A stretch of DNA of 64,000 bases from Helicobacter pametensis ATCC 51478 (GCF_000518225.1 NZ_JADE01000006.1:124001-188000), one strand, 5' to 3'. Counted from the stretch's first letter, positions 51,888-62,103 are shown. The notes: generated from the letters alone by a model not told the origin. Numbers and translations: made by a program.

Positions 51888-52526
51888 CTATTGTGGTTTG
51901 AAGTTTTTCTTCGTTTTGCAAAGATCACTCACAAAGCAATCTTTACAATTTGGTGTAACTGCCTTGCAAATATATCGCCCAAATAAAACAAATCCTTGAT
52001 GAAGTGCATGCAGATTGTCTTGGAATAATTTTACTAGCTCTTCTTCTGTTTTTTGAGCAGTTTTGGCTTGAGTGAGCCCTAGGCGATGAGAGACGCGGAA
52101 TACATGTGTATCTACAGCCATAAAATTTGCACCAAAATATTCGATCAAGACTACATTGGCTGTTTTTTGTCCAACTCCAGGGAGGGATTTGAGTTCTTGT
52201 TGAGTAGAGGGGATGATTCCTTGAAATTCTTGTACTACTTTTTGTGCCATGGCAATAAGATGTGTGGCTTTGTTGTTGAAAAATGAACAACTCTTGATCA
52301 ATGCTTTAACATCAGAGAGATTGGCTTGTGCAAGAAGATGAATGGAGGGAAAGGCTTCAAAAAGAGCAGGTGTTATGAGATTGACGCGCTTGTCTGTGCA
52401 TTGAGCTGATAGCATCACAGCCACAAGCAATTCATAAAGATTAGAGTATTGGAGTTCGGTTTTGGCATCCCCATAATGCATAAGAAACTTGCGCTTAATG
52501 ATTTGTGTTTTTTGAGCCTTTGTCAT
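51888..52526 (-). CDS. nth: Endonuclease III (Nth)
   Basis: Base-excision DNA glycosylase/AP lyase acting on oxidised pyrimidines. The 212 residues show the helix-hairpin-helix LPGVGQKTANVVL (catalytic Lys in GQKTAN, about 118), the catalytic Asp in VDTHVFRVSHRLG (about 136) and the C-terminal [4Fe-4S] ligands CKAVTPNCKDCFVSDLC (C-x6-C-x2-C-x5-C). The ATG overlaps the feoA stop (ATGA). It sits in a mixed operon with flagellar genes, an order shared with H. pylori HP0584-HP0585. Confidence 0.96.
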   Translation of the reverse strand: MTKAQKTQIIKRKFLMHYGDAKTELQYSNLYELLVAVMLSAQCTDKRVNLITPALFEAFPSIHLLAQANLSDVKALIKSCSFFNNKATHLIAMAQKVVQEFQGIIPSTQQELKSLPGVGQKTANVVLIEYFGANFMAVDTHVFRVSHRLGLTQAKTAQKTEEELVKLFQDNLHALHQGFVLFGRYICKAVTPNCKDCFVSDLCKTKKNFKPQ

Positions 52527-52750
52527 ATCGTCTCGACAAAGATGTGTTGGGCTTCAGAATCTCGCAGGGCGATTTTTGTTTGATTGACTTGAATGGCTAG
52601 GGTTGCTTTATTGGATGAAAAGCGCTCAAGAAAGATATGACAATCCTTTGTGATTCCTAGAGAAAATAATCTATGTCTCAATGCTTCATCCTCGGTCTTA
52701 ATGGCAGTGATTTTATAAGTTTGATTTTCACATCCATCAAAAAGTGTCAT
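52523..52750 (-). CDS. feoA: FeoA-like ferrous iron transport accessory protein
   Basis: A 75-residue SH3-like FeoA domain. The motifs TYKITAIKTEDEALRHRLFS and LGITKDCHIFLERFS, then IALRDSEAQHIFVE, follow the family pattern in which FeoA assists the GTP-driven Fe(II) transporter FeoB. The ATG at 52748-52750 with AAGGAG is chosen over an in-frame upstream start that would add 18 residues and overlap the AsmA-like gene. feoB is not nearby. It overlaps nth by 4 bp, linking iron supply to an Fe-S DNA-repair enzyme. Confidence 0.85.
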   Translation of the reverse strand: MTLFDGCENQTYKITAIKTEDEALRHRLFSLGITKDCHIFLERFSSNKATLAIQVNQTKIALRDSEAQHIFVETI

Positions 52751-52760
52751 ATGTCTCTCC

Positions 52761-55457
52761 TTAATCTGGGATAAAAATACGCTCAATAATTTTAAATGGA
52801 GCACTGATGATATCTTCTGCTAGAGTGACTTCAGAGCGTGGATTTTGCAGTGTTCCTTTCAGAATCAAGCTTGTGGATATTTTACCCTCTTTGCCTAGCA
52901 AAAGATAGCCAACAATGGGGATTTTGCTTAGAACCTCAGAAAGTCCTTTGATGGTTGAGATGGTGAGGGAGACATTGAGATCTTGGGTGTCAAGATCGAT
53001 GATCCCACCACCAGAAACATCGATTGTATCCCCTATAAGATCGATTTTTTTAAGCCCAAGGTAATGATCTTTGAGTTCCAAAACCACACGCCCATGTTTG
53101 ACTTGATAACCCTCTGTACTAAAACCTGGTTTTTTGAAAACAATCAGTGAGGGGATGGTATCAATGAGGGCGACGATATTTTGGAGTGTGGCGAAATTTT
53201 TAAAGATTGTGTTTTGCATCTCAATATCTGCACGAAGAATTTTATTTTTGTAGAGACCCTTTCCGCTAAAAAGCCCACCTTGGATAAGTTCTTTGCCTGC
53301 GATGAGATTGATGAAATTTCCACTGAAATTATTGGCTCTGAAGCGAATCACATCATCATAAAGATCCAAATTGAGGATGCCGTTTTTATAAGTGGCATCA
53401 AGTGTGGTTTTTTGATCTTTGATATTGGTGATGATTTCATCTGTAGGGATCGTGAAGTTTTGATAGCGAATAGCTGAATTTTTTGATTCTAAATAAAGAG
53501 AGAAGGATTGATCTTTGGGCGCTGTAGATTGCAAATCCTTAGATTTGGAATCTTGGGGTTGTGTTTGAAGAGAGTTGATGGAAAGTGCTGGGATTTTGTT
53601 GTTTTTGAGTGCGAGGAGGTCGAAGTTTTTATTTTGGAAGATTACCTTGAGGGCATGGTCTTGATAATCTATAGCGATACTTTGATCAGATGATTGAAGA
53701 GAGATAGATTGATCTGAAATCTTTGCTTGAATCCCCAATGTCTTGATAGGCTTCCATGTTTTGTCAAAAATAGGATATTTGAGATCTGATACCTCTCCCT
53801 TAATGAGAAAGTTTTTGAAGTCTTTTGTCTCAATCTTGGTATGTCCATCTGTGATCATAAGGTGTTTGAGGAGTGGAGAGTATGGGTAGAGTTTGGCAAT
53901 GTTTTGGATGATGATTTCTTTGGTGTCATCCAAAAGAAGTGTAAGATCAAACTCTGGAATTGTAATGAGGGGAGCATGAGAAAAATCCACATCAATTTGA
54001 AACTGAGATAAGTCATTGGAATCAAGGATAAAAATTTGATCTAATGGAGATTGAGTGTCTGTTTTGGTTTGGATTTTGATTGAATTTGGGTGAATTTGGC
54101 CATAGAGTTTTTTCTCCAAAAGATCGATATCACAATTGATTAGTCCTTCAATTAGGGGATTTTCAAGTTTTGCCATTGTATTATTGATGAAGATATGACG
54201 CGCATCTGGCTTGAGATCCAATACGACATTGAGCGTCTCAGCATAGATGGGCATCCCAAAGAGTTCAAGATGAGTTTGTTGCCCCTGAAATACTCCTTGT
54301 GCCTCTACATCTAGATGGTGATCTGGCTTAGCAAGGAAAGAGAGCTTGAGATCAAGGTCAAGCACAGAATCATTTTGATTGACATCAAAATCAATATCAT
54401 AAGTTTGAAGGATACGATGGATTCGTTGATCTAATGTGGCATTTTTGGATTTCAAAAAGACTAGTGTTTTGACACCGAGGTTGGGTTTGGTGAGATTGTG
54501 GAGTTCGACAGAGCTTCCTTGCAGGTCAATGCCTTCATACAGAGGATTTTGGAGATCAAATCCTAGTGTTTCATTTTGAAATTTAACCTTAAGAAAGGGG
54601 GTTGTGATGGGAGCAAGCTCTGGTTCGAGTTTGAGAGCCACATTTTCAAGATCCACTTCAGCATAGAGGCTTTTGAGCATCCTTGGGACAAAATTTTCAT
54701 CAAGTGGCGCACTAAAAAAAAGATTTTTAATTCGCACAGAATCAAAAGAGGCTTTTTGGATAAGCCATTTATGAAGAGTAGGGATTTTTTGAAGTTCTTC
54801 TTCATAGGGTTTGAGATCTTTGAAGGGTGTGCTAAAGGCACTTATGTTGAGGGTTTTGAGATTGGAATCCCCTTTGATGATGAGTTTTTCTTGATTGCGT
54901 TTTAGATTGTTGTTGTTTTGTGCGATGAGAGAGAATGTGATTTTTCCATGTGGAATGTTGTATTGGATATGCCCATTGATCTGTGTTTTGAGATCTTGTG
55001 CGATAAGTTTTTGAATCTTGAGATAGATGTTTTGAGGATTTTGCTGAATCTGAAAGAGTGCTTGAAGTCTAGGAAAATCAAGATGATAACGCTTGCCATC
55101 ATAAAAAATTGATGCTTTGGTTGAGTCTGGGAGAGTAATGTTTTTGACTTCAATCCTTTCAAAGTATGAAATTGCAACTAGGCTATTTTGAAACCATTTG
55201 ATCGTCTTTGGAATATTGAGTGAAGTTTTGCTTTCTTGTTTCTTGATCTTGATGGAGTCAAGGGTTAGCGTGAGTTTATTGTCGAGTTTTAGATACAATC
55301 CCAAGAATTCGATATTGGCGACCTTAAATCGCTGAACACTAATCCCTTTTGAAAGAGTATAAAAACACCCAATGAGTAGTGCAAGAATGATGCTAAGAAA
55401 AGCTGCTAGGATGATGTATCGTTTTTTGATTCTTTTCTTTTTTGGTTGTGTGGTCAT
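52761..55457 (-). CDS. AsmA/YhdP-like periplasmic bridge protein
   Basis: An 898-residue protein anchored by one N-terminal membrane helix (about 15-37, YIILAAFLSIILALLIGCFY) with a very long periplasmic beta-rich body. The C-terminal part carries AsmA-type features: GLFSGKGLYKNKILRADIEM, the stretch VALIDTIPSLIVF and a final region ending in LLGKEGKISTSLILKGTLQN. AsmA/YhdP/TamB proteins form hydrophobic grooves that carry phospholipids to the outer membrane; the function here is inferred from that. The start overlaps the divergent mltG by up to 86 bp. It begins the operon leading to feoA, nth, the flagellar genes and tonB. Confidence 0.82.
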   Translation of the reverse strand: MTTQPKKKRIKKRYIILAAFLSIILALLIGCFYTLSKGISVQRFKVANIEFLGLYLKLDNKLTLTLDSIKIKKQESKTSLNIPKTIKWFQNSLVAISYFERIEVKNITLPDSTKASIFYDGKRYHLDFPRLQALFQIQQNPQNIYLKIQKLIAQDLKTQINGHIQYNIPHGKITFSLIAQNNNNLKRNQEKLIIKGDSNLKTLNISAFSTPFKDLKPYEEELQKIPTLHKWLIQKASFDSVRIKNLFFSAPLDENFVPRMLKSLYAEVDLENVALKLEPELAPITTPFLKVKFQNETLGFDLQNPLYEGIDLQGSSVELHNLTKPNLGVKTLVFLKSKNATLDQRIHRILQTYDIDFDVNQNDSVLDLDLKLSFLAKPDHHLDVEAQGVFQGQQTHLELFGMPIYAETLNVVLDLKPDARHIFINNTMAKLENPLIEGLINCDIDLLEKKLYGQIHPNSIKIQTKTDTQSPLDQIFILDSNDLSQFQIDVDFSHAPLITIPEFDLTLLLDDTKEIIIQNIAKLYPYSPLLKHLMITDGHTKIETKDFKNFLIKGEVSDLKYPIFDKTWKPIKTLGIQAKISDQSISLQSSDQSIAIDYQDHALKVIFQNKNFDLLALKNNKIPALSINSLQTQPQDSKSKDLQSTAPKDQSFSLYLESKNSAIRYQNFTIPTDEIITNIKDQKTTLDATYKNGILNLDLYDDVIRFRANNFSGNFINLIAGKELIQGGLFSGKGLYKNKILRADIEMQNTIFKNFATLQNIVALIDTIPSLIVFKKPGFSTEGYQVKHGRVVLELKDHYLGLKKIDLIGDTIDVSGGGIIDLDTQDLNVSLTISTIKGLSEVLSKIPIVGYLLLGKEGKISTSLILKGTLQNPRSEVTLAEDIISAPFKIIERIFIPD

Positions 55458-56328
55458 TCTTTTCTATCTTAATCTCAATATTAAAACCCCCAAAGAGGTG
55501 ATTATGCTCCCAAAGGGGACAATCAATCAGATTGTAACATACATCGCAGCTCAGAGCATTGATGCCAATCGTTTGGATTCGTTTATTTTGAGATTTTTTG
55601 GATCTCCTCAAAGCGGATGGATTGATCTTGGATCTCTAGCTCTCTCAAAGGGTGATTTGTTTTATAAGCTTACCAAATCCAAAGCAGCGCTCAAGGAGAT
55701 CAAACTTATTCCTGGAGAAACAATGTACTTTTTCTTCAAAGATATCGCACAGGTTTTTGAAGTGGAAGAGCAAGCCCTGTGGGATGCATGTGCTAAATCC
55801 CCTCGGTGTATTGAAGGAAGCTTTATCCCTCAAACTTATAGGATTCCCTATGGTGCAATGCCTGAGGATATTATTTGGTTTCTCCTTGATTATTCTCAGA
55901 AAAAGCATAGGGATTTTGCCAAACAACATGGGATTGTGTATGGGAGTCAGAAGTGGAGACAGATTCTTAGTAAGGCAGCCATTATTCAAAAAGAAGCAGC
56001 AGATCTCAAGGAAATGCCTCTCATCTCAGCAGTGATTGAGAATCGCATCAAGCGTGGCATGCCTTTGCAGATGGATGGATCACTCAATTATGGCAAATAT
56101 TCCCATGATAAGGTCACCCCTAAGCGTATCAGAGAAGATATGAGTTTATTTAATACCTATCGATACAAAGGAATCCCCCCAGTGCCTTCAGGAAGCGTGA
56201 GTTTTGAGGCACTAGAGGCTGCCCTAAAACCTGCCAATGTCCCTTATTTATATTTTGTCAGGACACGCGATGGCAAACATGCTTTTTCAGAAACCTATCA
56301 AGATCATAAGAATAATTTTACAAAGTAA
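55372..56328 (+). CDS. mltG: Endolytic murein transglycosylase MltG
   Basis: Inner-membrane lytic transglycosylase that cuts nascent glycan strands and sets their length. The 318 residues include one N-terminal membrane helix (about 15-35), a LysM-like region and the YceG catalytic domain with the Glu in AAIIQKEAADLKEMP (about 205-219), followed by VIENRIKRGMPLQMDGSLNY and the C-terminal HAFSETYQDHKNN. Three possible ATG starts (55372, 55387, 55411) all fall inside the 5' end of the divergent AsmA-like gene. The last gives a membrane helix directly at the N-terminus. None has a strong binding site. Confidence 0.92.
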   Translation: MSSARMMLRKAARMMYRFLILFFFGCVVILFYLNLNIKTPKEVIMLPKGTINQIVTYIAAQSIDANRLDSFILRFFGSPQSGWIDLGSLALSKGDLFYKLTKSKAALKEIKLIPGETMYFFFKDIAQVFEVEEQALWDACAKSPRCIEGSFIPQTYRIPYGAMPEDIIWFLLDYSQKKHRDFAKQHGIVYGSQKWRQILSKAAIIQKEAADLKEMPLISAVIENRIKRGMPLQMDGSLNYGKYSHDKVTPKRIREDMSLFNTYRYKGIPPVPSGSVSFEALEAALKPANVPYLYFVRTRDGKHAFSETYQDHKNNFTK

Positions 56329-56360
56329 TAAATTTAGATTTATTTGGATCTGAATCCTAT

Positions 56361-56368
56361 TGTATATT
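56361..56368 (+). promoter_or_regulatory. Probable extended -10 for oorDABC
   Basis: TG followed by TATATT, about 40 bp before the oorD start and downstream of the mltG stop. It is the only good -10 in the 80-bp gap. Confidence 0.4.
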
Positions 56369-56408
56369 AGTGAACCTTAAAATGGTTGATTTTAATCAAG
56401 GAGAAGAG

Positions 56409-56723
56409 ATGGAGAATGTTCCTGTATGGGTCGATGAGAAGCGATGTAAGGGGTGCGATATTTGTGTGTCTGTATGCCCTGCTGGTGTCCTTGTAATGCG
56501 CTTGGATTCTAAGATGGTTCTAGGAAAAGTTGCTGAGGTTTCTTTTCCTGAGAGTTGTATTGGATGCAAAGAGTGTGAGTTGCATTGCCCAGATTTTGCG
56601 ATTTTTGTGGCTGAGAAAGATGCTTTCAAATTTGCAAAAATTAATCAAGAGGCAAAAATGCGAGGTGAGCAAATCAAGGCAAATGGCTTTTTGATGCCTC
56701 AAGAGTATAAGGAGAATAAATGA
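56409..56723 (+). CDS. oorD: 2-oxoglutarate:acceptor oxidoreductase, delta (ferredoxin-like) subunit
   Basis: Electron-transfer subunit of the four-subunit OorDABC complex, which oxidises 2-oxoglutarate to succinyl-CoA with ferredoxin/flavodoxin-type acceptors, replacing the NAD-linked dehydrogenase in Helicobacter. It has 104 residues with two [4Fe-4S] motifs: CKGCDICVSVCP (about 10-21) and CIGCKECELHCP (about 47-58). The ATG at 56409 is preferred because AAGGAG lies before it; an upstream in-frame ATG at 56370 would add 13 residues. It overlaps oorA by 4 bp. Confidence 0.93.
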   Translation: MENVPVWVDEKRCKGCDICVSVCPAGVLVMRLDSKMVLGKVAEVSFPESCIGCKECELHCPDFAIFVAEKDAFKFAKINQEAKMRGEQIKANGFLMPQEYKENK

Positions 56724-57841
56724 GAGAGTTGGTGATCAATGGAAATGAGTTAGTTGCAATTGCTGCAATTGATGCGGGATGTAAGTTTTTTGGGGGATAT
56801 CCAATCACTCCTTCAAGCGAAATTGCACATTCTATGAGTAATCTTCTTCCTAAACATAATGGGACTTTTATCCAAATGGAGGATGAGATTGGAGGGATTT
56901 GCGTTGCTCTTGGTGCATCCATGAGTGGGACAAAAGCGATGACGGCAAGCTCTGGACCAGGAATTTCACTCAAAACCGAGCAGATTGGCTATGGCTTTAT
57001 GGCTGAGATTCCTCTTGTCATTGTAGATGTGATGAGAGGTGGTCCATCTACAGGTCTTCCTACGCGTGTTTCTCAAGGAGATATTGAGTTTTTGAAACAT
57101 CCAACACATGGAGATTTTAAAGCTGTGGTTGTAACTCCATCAAGTCTTGAGGAAGTTTATTTTCAAACAATCAAAGCATTTAATCTTGCTGAGGAATTGA
57201 TGACACCTGTATTTTTGGTGCTTGATGAAACCGTTGGGCATATGTATGGAAAAGTTGTCTTACCTGATGCTAAGGATGTGGAGATTGTCAATCGTAAGCG
57301 TTTTGTCGGAGAGCCAAAGGATTATATGCCCTATGGTGTCGAGGAAAATACTCCTGCTGTTTTAAATCCATTTTTTGAGGGGTATTTCTATCATGTGACT
57401 GGGCTGCATCATGGCAAGGCTGGATTCCCTACAGAGGATCGACATTTGGCTCAATCCCTTGTTGAGAGGCTGTGTGGGAAGATTGAAAGTCAGGCTGAGC
57501 GTATCGCAGAATTTAAGCAATATTCATTAGAGGATGCAGAGTGTGTGATTGTCGCTTATGGTTCAGTTTGTCTTGCCGCATTGGAAGCTATTCAGATTTT
57601 GCGTCAGATGGGTAAAAAAGTCGGAATCCTCTCTCCAAAGATTCTCTATCCACTCCCTAAAGAAAGCTTTGCTTCAATGATTGGAGCTCAACAAAAAGTT
57701 ATTGTTGTGGAGCTTAATCGTGGTCAATATGTTTATGAAGTAGAACATATGCTAGGACGAAAGGTCGAGTTTATTGGTCAGTTTGATGGGCGACCGATTG
57801 ATCCTGATGTGATGGCTAAAGAGATTTTGAAGAAAATGTAA
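56720..57841 (+). CDS. oorA: 2-oxoglutarate:acceptor oxidoreductase, alpha subunit
   Basis: Carries the pyrimidine-binding half of the thiamine diphosphate site. The 373 residues start with GNELVAIAAIDAGCKFFGGY, then PITPSSEIAH (about 28-37), a 2-ketoacid oxidoreductase signature, and MTASSGPGISLKTEQIGYGF (about 74-93). The C-terminal transketolase-like domain includes VIVAYGSVCLAALEAI and VVELNRGQYVYEVE. The start ATGA overlaps oorD and GGAG lies upstream. Second gene of oorDABC. Confidence 0.96.
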   Translation: MRELVINGNELVAIAAIDAGCKFFGGYPITPSSEIAHSMSNLLPKHNGTFIQMEDEIGGICVALGASMSGTKAMTASSGPGISLKTEQIGYGFMAEIPLVIVDVMRGGPSTGLPTRVSQGDIEFLKHPTHGDFKAVVVTPSSLEEVYFQTIKAFNLAEELMTPVFLVLDETVGHMYGKVVLPDAKDVEIVNRKRFVGEPKDYMPYGVEENTPAVLNPFFEGYFYHVTGLHHGKAGFPTEDRHLAQSLVERLCGKIESQAERIAEFKQYSLEDAECVIVAYGSVCLAALEAIQILRQMGKKVGILSPKILYPLPKESFASMIGAQQKVIVVELNRGQYVYEVEHMLGRKVEFIGQFDGRPIDPDVMAKEILKKM

Positions 57842-57851
57842 GGAGGAAGAA

Positions 57852-58673
57852 ATGGCATTTAATTATGATCAATATTTGCGGACAGATAAGCTTCCTACAC
57901 TTTGGTGTTGGGGATGTGGGGATGGAGTGATTTTGAAGTCTATCATTCGTGCGATTGCTGAGAATGGTTGGAATATGAAAGATGTATGTGTTGTCAGTGG
58001 AATTGGATGCAGCGGAAGAATGAGTTCATATATCAACTGCAATACTGTGCATACAACACATGGAAGGGCTCTTGCTTATGCGACAGGAATCAAGCTTGCA
58101 AATCCAGATAAAAAAGTAATTGTTGTTTGTGGAGATGGCGATGCTTTGGCAATTGGTGGGAATCACACCATCCATGCTTGTCGGCGAAATATTGACCTCA
58201 ATCTTGTGTTGGTCAATAACTTTATCTATGGTCTGACAAATTCTCAGACTTCACCTACAACTCCTCAAGGTTTTTGGACTGCGACTGCTGAATATGGCAA
58301 TATCGACCCCAATTTTGATGCTTGTTCTCTAGCCAAATCTGCTGGAGCGACATTTGTCGCGCGTGAAAATGTGCTCAATCCTAAGAGAATTGAAAAGATT
58401 TTGAGTGAGGGGTTTGCACATAATGGTTTTAGTTTTATGGAAGTTTTTAGTAACTGCCACATCAACCTTGGACGCAAAAACAAAATGGGTGAGGCTGTGC
58501 AAAATCTTAAATGGATTGAATCCATTACGCTTTCAAAAACAAAGTTTGATCAATTGAGCGAAGAAGAGAAGGTCGGTAAATTTCCCATGGGTGTTTTGCA
58601 CCAAGAGGAACGGATGGAATATACTCAGGCCTATGAAGGGGTGCGACTTAAGGCTCAAGGGGGTGGAAAATGA
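57852..58673 (+). CDS. oorB: 2-oxoglutarate:acceptor oxidoreductase, beta subunit
   Basis: Binds the thiamine diphosphate diphosphate group and Mg2+. The 273 residues include LWCWGCGDGVILKSI (about 17-31, with a conserved Cys pair), SGIGCSGRMSSYI, and the ThDP motif VVCGDGDALAIGGNH followed by NNFIYGLTNSQTSPTT. C-terminal region as in other OorB/KorB proteins. AGGAGG precedes the ATG 10 bp after oorA. It overlaps oorC by 4 bp. Confidence 0.96.
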   Translation: MAFNYDQYLRTDKLPTLWCWGCGDGVILKSIIRAIAENGWNMKDVCVVSGIGCSGRMSSYINCNTVHTTHGRALAYATGIKLANPDKKVIVVCGDGDALAIGGNHTIHACRRNIDLNLVLVNNFIYGLTNSQTSPTTPQGFWTATAEYGNIDPNFDACSLAKSAGATFVARENVLNPKRIEKILSEGFAHNGFSFMEVFSNCHINLGRKNKMGEAVQNLKWIESITLSKTKFDQLSEEEKVGKFPMGVLHQEERMEYTQAYEGVRLKAQGGGK

Positions 58674-59215
58674 GAAAGCAGCTTCGTTTTAGTGGAGTAG
58701 GGGGACAAGGTGTTTTGCTCGCTGGTGAGATTTTGGCTCAAGCCAAGATTGAGAGTGGTGGATTTGCAGTAAAAGCATCGAGTTACACAAGTCAAGTGCG
58801 CGGTGGTCCGACAAAAGTAGATATCTTGCTTGATGAAAAAGAAATCTTCTATCCTTATGCCATGGAAGGAAGTATTGATTTTATGCTTTCAACTGCTCAG
58901 ATTGGTTATGATCAATTTAAAAGCGGGATTAAACAAGGGGGATTGATTGTGATTGATTCCAATCTCGTGAAGCCAAGCGATGAAGATAGGGAGAGATTTC
59001 GAGTCATTGAGATTCCTATGATTTCTATTGCCAAAAATGAAATTGGCAATGTGGTGACACAATCTGTTGTCGCGCTAGGAATTGCTGTAGAACTTTCAAA
59101 AGCAATCGATCGAGATCTTGTTTTTGAAATGATGAAGAAAAAGGTCCCAAGCAAGGTTTTGGATCTCAATATCAAAGCCTTTGAAGTGGGTGAAAAATAC
59201 GCCAAGGCTCAGTGA
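58670..59215 (+). CDS. oorC: 2-oxoglutarate:acceptor oxidoreductase, gamma subunit
   Basis: Gamma domain of the complex, needed for CoA-linked chemistry and assembly. The 181 residues begin with KQLRFSGVGGQGVLLAGEIL (2-21), the typical glycine-rich opening, then SYTSQVRGGPTKVDILL (about 39-55) and IGNVVTQSVVALGIAVEL (about 125). It ends the operon and is followed by a strong hairpin terminator at 59228. Confidence 0.96.
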   Translation: MRKQLRFSGVGGQGVLLAGEILAQAKIESGGFAVKASSYTSQVRGGPTKVDILLDEKEIFYPYAMEGSIDFMLSTAQIGYDQFKSGIKQGGLIVIDSNLVKPSDEDRERFRVIEIPMISIAKNEIGNVVTQSVVALGIAVELSKAIDRDLVFEMMKKKVPSKVLDLNIKAFEVGEKYAKAQ

Positions 59216-59227
59216 TATTGTGAGATT

Positions 59228-59269
59228 GGTGGCCCATGAGTATTTATCTCGTGGGTCACCTTATTTTTT
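59228..59269 (+). terminator. Rho-independent terminator of oorDABC
   Basis: GGTGGCCCATGAG (59228-59240) pairs with CTCGTGGGTCACC (59248-59260), a 13-bp stem with two G-U pairs and a 7-nt loop, followed by TTATTTTTT. It lies 12 bp after the oorC stop. Confidence 0.9.
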
Positions 59270-59322
59270 GATTTGAAAAATTGAAAAAAATTTAAAAGCA
59301 AGAAAAAGAACAGGAAGATTTT

Positions 59323-59463
59323 ATGATGCCTCCTTATTGCAGGAGGCATCAAAAGTCTTGCGAGATTTATTATTTTTCATGTGTTTTTCCCAAGTCCACT
59401 TGTGATTCTGTGATTATTGGTGGACTTGGTCTCATTTGTATTTCCCCGTTAGGTTTATTTTAA
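59323..59463 (+). CDS. Possible 46-codon ORF with hydrophobic C-terminus (doubtful)
   Basis: An ORF starting ATGATG with AGGAA about 9 nt upstream. It would encode a Cys-rich N-terminal half and a hydrophobic end (SVIIGGLGLICISPLGLF). The same DNA forms two perfect stem-loops (59325-59350 and 59390-59429), and the reverse strand has two very short ORFs. It could be a small toxin-like peptide, or just a structured non-coding stretch. I recognise no family. Confidence 0.25.
   Translation: MMPPYCRRHQKSCEIYYFSCVFPKSTCDSVIIGGLGLICISPLGLF
59325..59350. repeat. Perfect 9-bp inverted repeat
   Basis: GATGCCTCC (59325-59333) and GGAGGCATC (59342-59350) with an 8-nt loop. No T-run follows on either strand, so it is not an obvious terminator. 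Confidence 0.7.
59390..59429. repeat. Perfect 10-bp inverted repeat
   Basis: CCAAGTCCAC (59390-59399) and GTGGACTTGG (59420-59429) with a 20-nt loop. On the reverse strand the stem is followed by GAAAAACAC, on the plus strand by TCTCATTTG; neither looks like a terminator. Together with 59325-59350 it marks a structured element of unknown role. Confidence 0.7.
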
Positions 59464-59676
59464 TTTTTTATGCGCAAAGTATGTGATACACATAGTGTTT
59501 TGCCAAAATTTCTCCAAAATATCAAAAGCTTGTTTTAAGAAAACTTTTGATTTCTAGATTTGGTGATCAAGCTTTTAATATTCTTTGATTCTCACATTCA
59601 AATTTTGAGCGCTATTGTTTGATTTGAATCTTTTGTCCTATATCTATCTAGAGAAAACTTCATATGTATATTTATT

Positions 59677-59757
59677 GCAATCAATTTCAATGATTTGCAA
59701 TCAACTTTAATGATTCGCTATGTATATTGTAAATATCGCAATCAACTCCAATTATAT
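59677..59757 (+). repeat. Three imperfect 20-bp direct repeats upstream of rrn promoter
   Basis: GCAATCAATTTCAATGATTT (59677-59696), GCAATCAACTTTAATGATTC (59697-59716) and GCAATCAACTCCAATTATAT (59738-59757). The first two are exactly adjacent; the third is offset by 21 bp, so all three fall on about the same helix face. Possible activator sites or UP-like DNA. Confidence 0.6.
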
Positions 59758-59818
59758 ATCCCTTCCCCCTCCCCATTTCCCCCTCTTTTCTAAAAAAATT
59801 CATTTTTTTGAAAATTTC

Positions 59819-59849
59819 TTGCTCATTTTCATTTTTTTTAGTGTATTAT
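59819..59849 (+). promoter_or_regulatory. Candidate ribosomal RNA promoter
   Basis: TTGCTC (59819-59824) and extended -10 TGTATTAT (59842-59849) in a T-rich context, about 510 bp before the 16S. The 19-bp spacing is long, so the -10 is the more reliable part. Confidence 0.45.
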
Positions 59850-59902
59850 TCCACTTCCCAAGTCGGTGAGACGCTTTAATCTCCCTAAGATTTGACGGTA
59901 AC

Positions 59903-59925
59903 CTTTTAACTCTAAGGGTTAAAAG
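59903..59925 (+). other. Leader hairpin in rrn transcript (attenuator-like)
   Basis: CTTTTAACTC (59903-59912) pairs with GGGTTAAAAG (59916-59925) over 10 bp with a 3-nt loop, followed after 10 nt by TCTTTTTT. It would lie about 45-70 nt into the transcript from the candidate promoter. Confidence 0.45.
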
Positions 59926-60114
59926 TCTTATTGTCTTTTTTAGAAAGATTGTTTTGTTTTGCCTTGTTGGTGTGTTCTATTTATTTTTATTGTGATTTTA
60001 GATAAATAAATGAAACTTCTTCATTTATGTTAGTTTGCTCTCTAATTATTATAGAGCTAAATTGACTTAAGTTTAGTTTTCATTTTAAACCTTTAATCAA
60101 ATAACTTTAGATAA

Positions 60115-60128
60115 TGATCTTTGACAAC
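60115..60128 (+). promoter_or_regulatory. boxA-like antitermination site in rrn leader
   Basis: TGATCTTTGACAAC closely matches the boxA family (TGCTCTTTAACA; TGTTCTTTGAAAACT). It is about 235 nt upstream of 16S, a normal place for the Nus-factor antitermination signal. Confidence 0.6.
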
Positions 60129-60305
60129 TAAGCAAAAGAATGTTGAGTGTAAAGTCTTCTTTTATGACTTAAAACTAAAAGAAACAAACTTAATATTCTG
60201 ATGTCTAATATATTTACAACTCTTATAACCCGTATAGATTTATTCTATATTGAAGTTATAACTTGTGATTTTTGACATAACAGAGTTTTAGGACAAACAA
60301 TTCTA

Positions 60306-61860
<1,555 letters not shown>

Positions 61861-61947
61861 AAGAGAAATAAGCAGATATTCATTTATCTTGCTTCAGCTT
61901 GACATCTTTTGCTTAGTCTTCAGAGATTATTTATCTTTAGTGCATGC

Positions 61948-62024
<77 letters not shown>

Positions 62025-62027
62025 TTA

Positions 62028-62103
62028 GGGGAATTAGCTCAGCTGGGAGAGCGCCTGCTTTGCACGCAGGAGGTCAGCGGTTCGATCCCGCTATTCTCCA
62101 CCA
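62028..62103 (+). tRNA. tRNA-Ala (anticodon TGC)
   Basis: A 76-nt cloverleaf 3 bp after tRNA-Ile: acceptor GGGGAAT paired with ATTCTCC, anticodon TGC at 62061-62063 within CCTGCTTTGCACGCAGG, T loop GGTTCGATCCC and encoded CCA. Confidence 0.98.
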
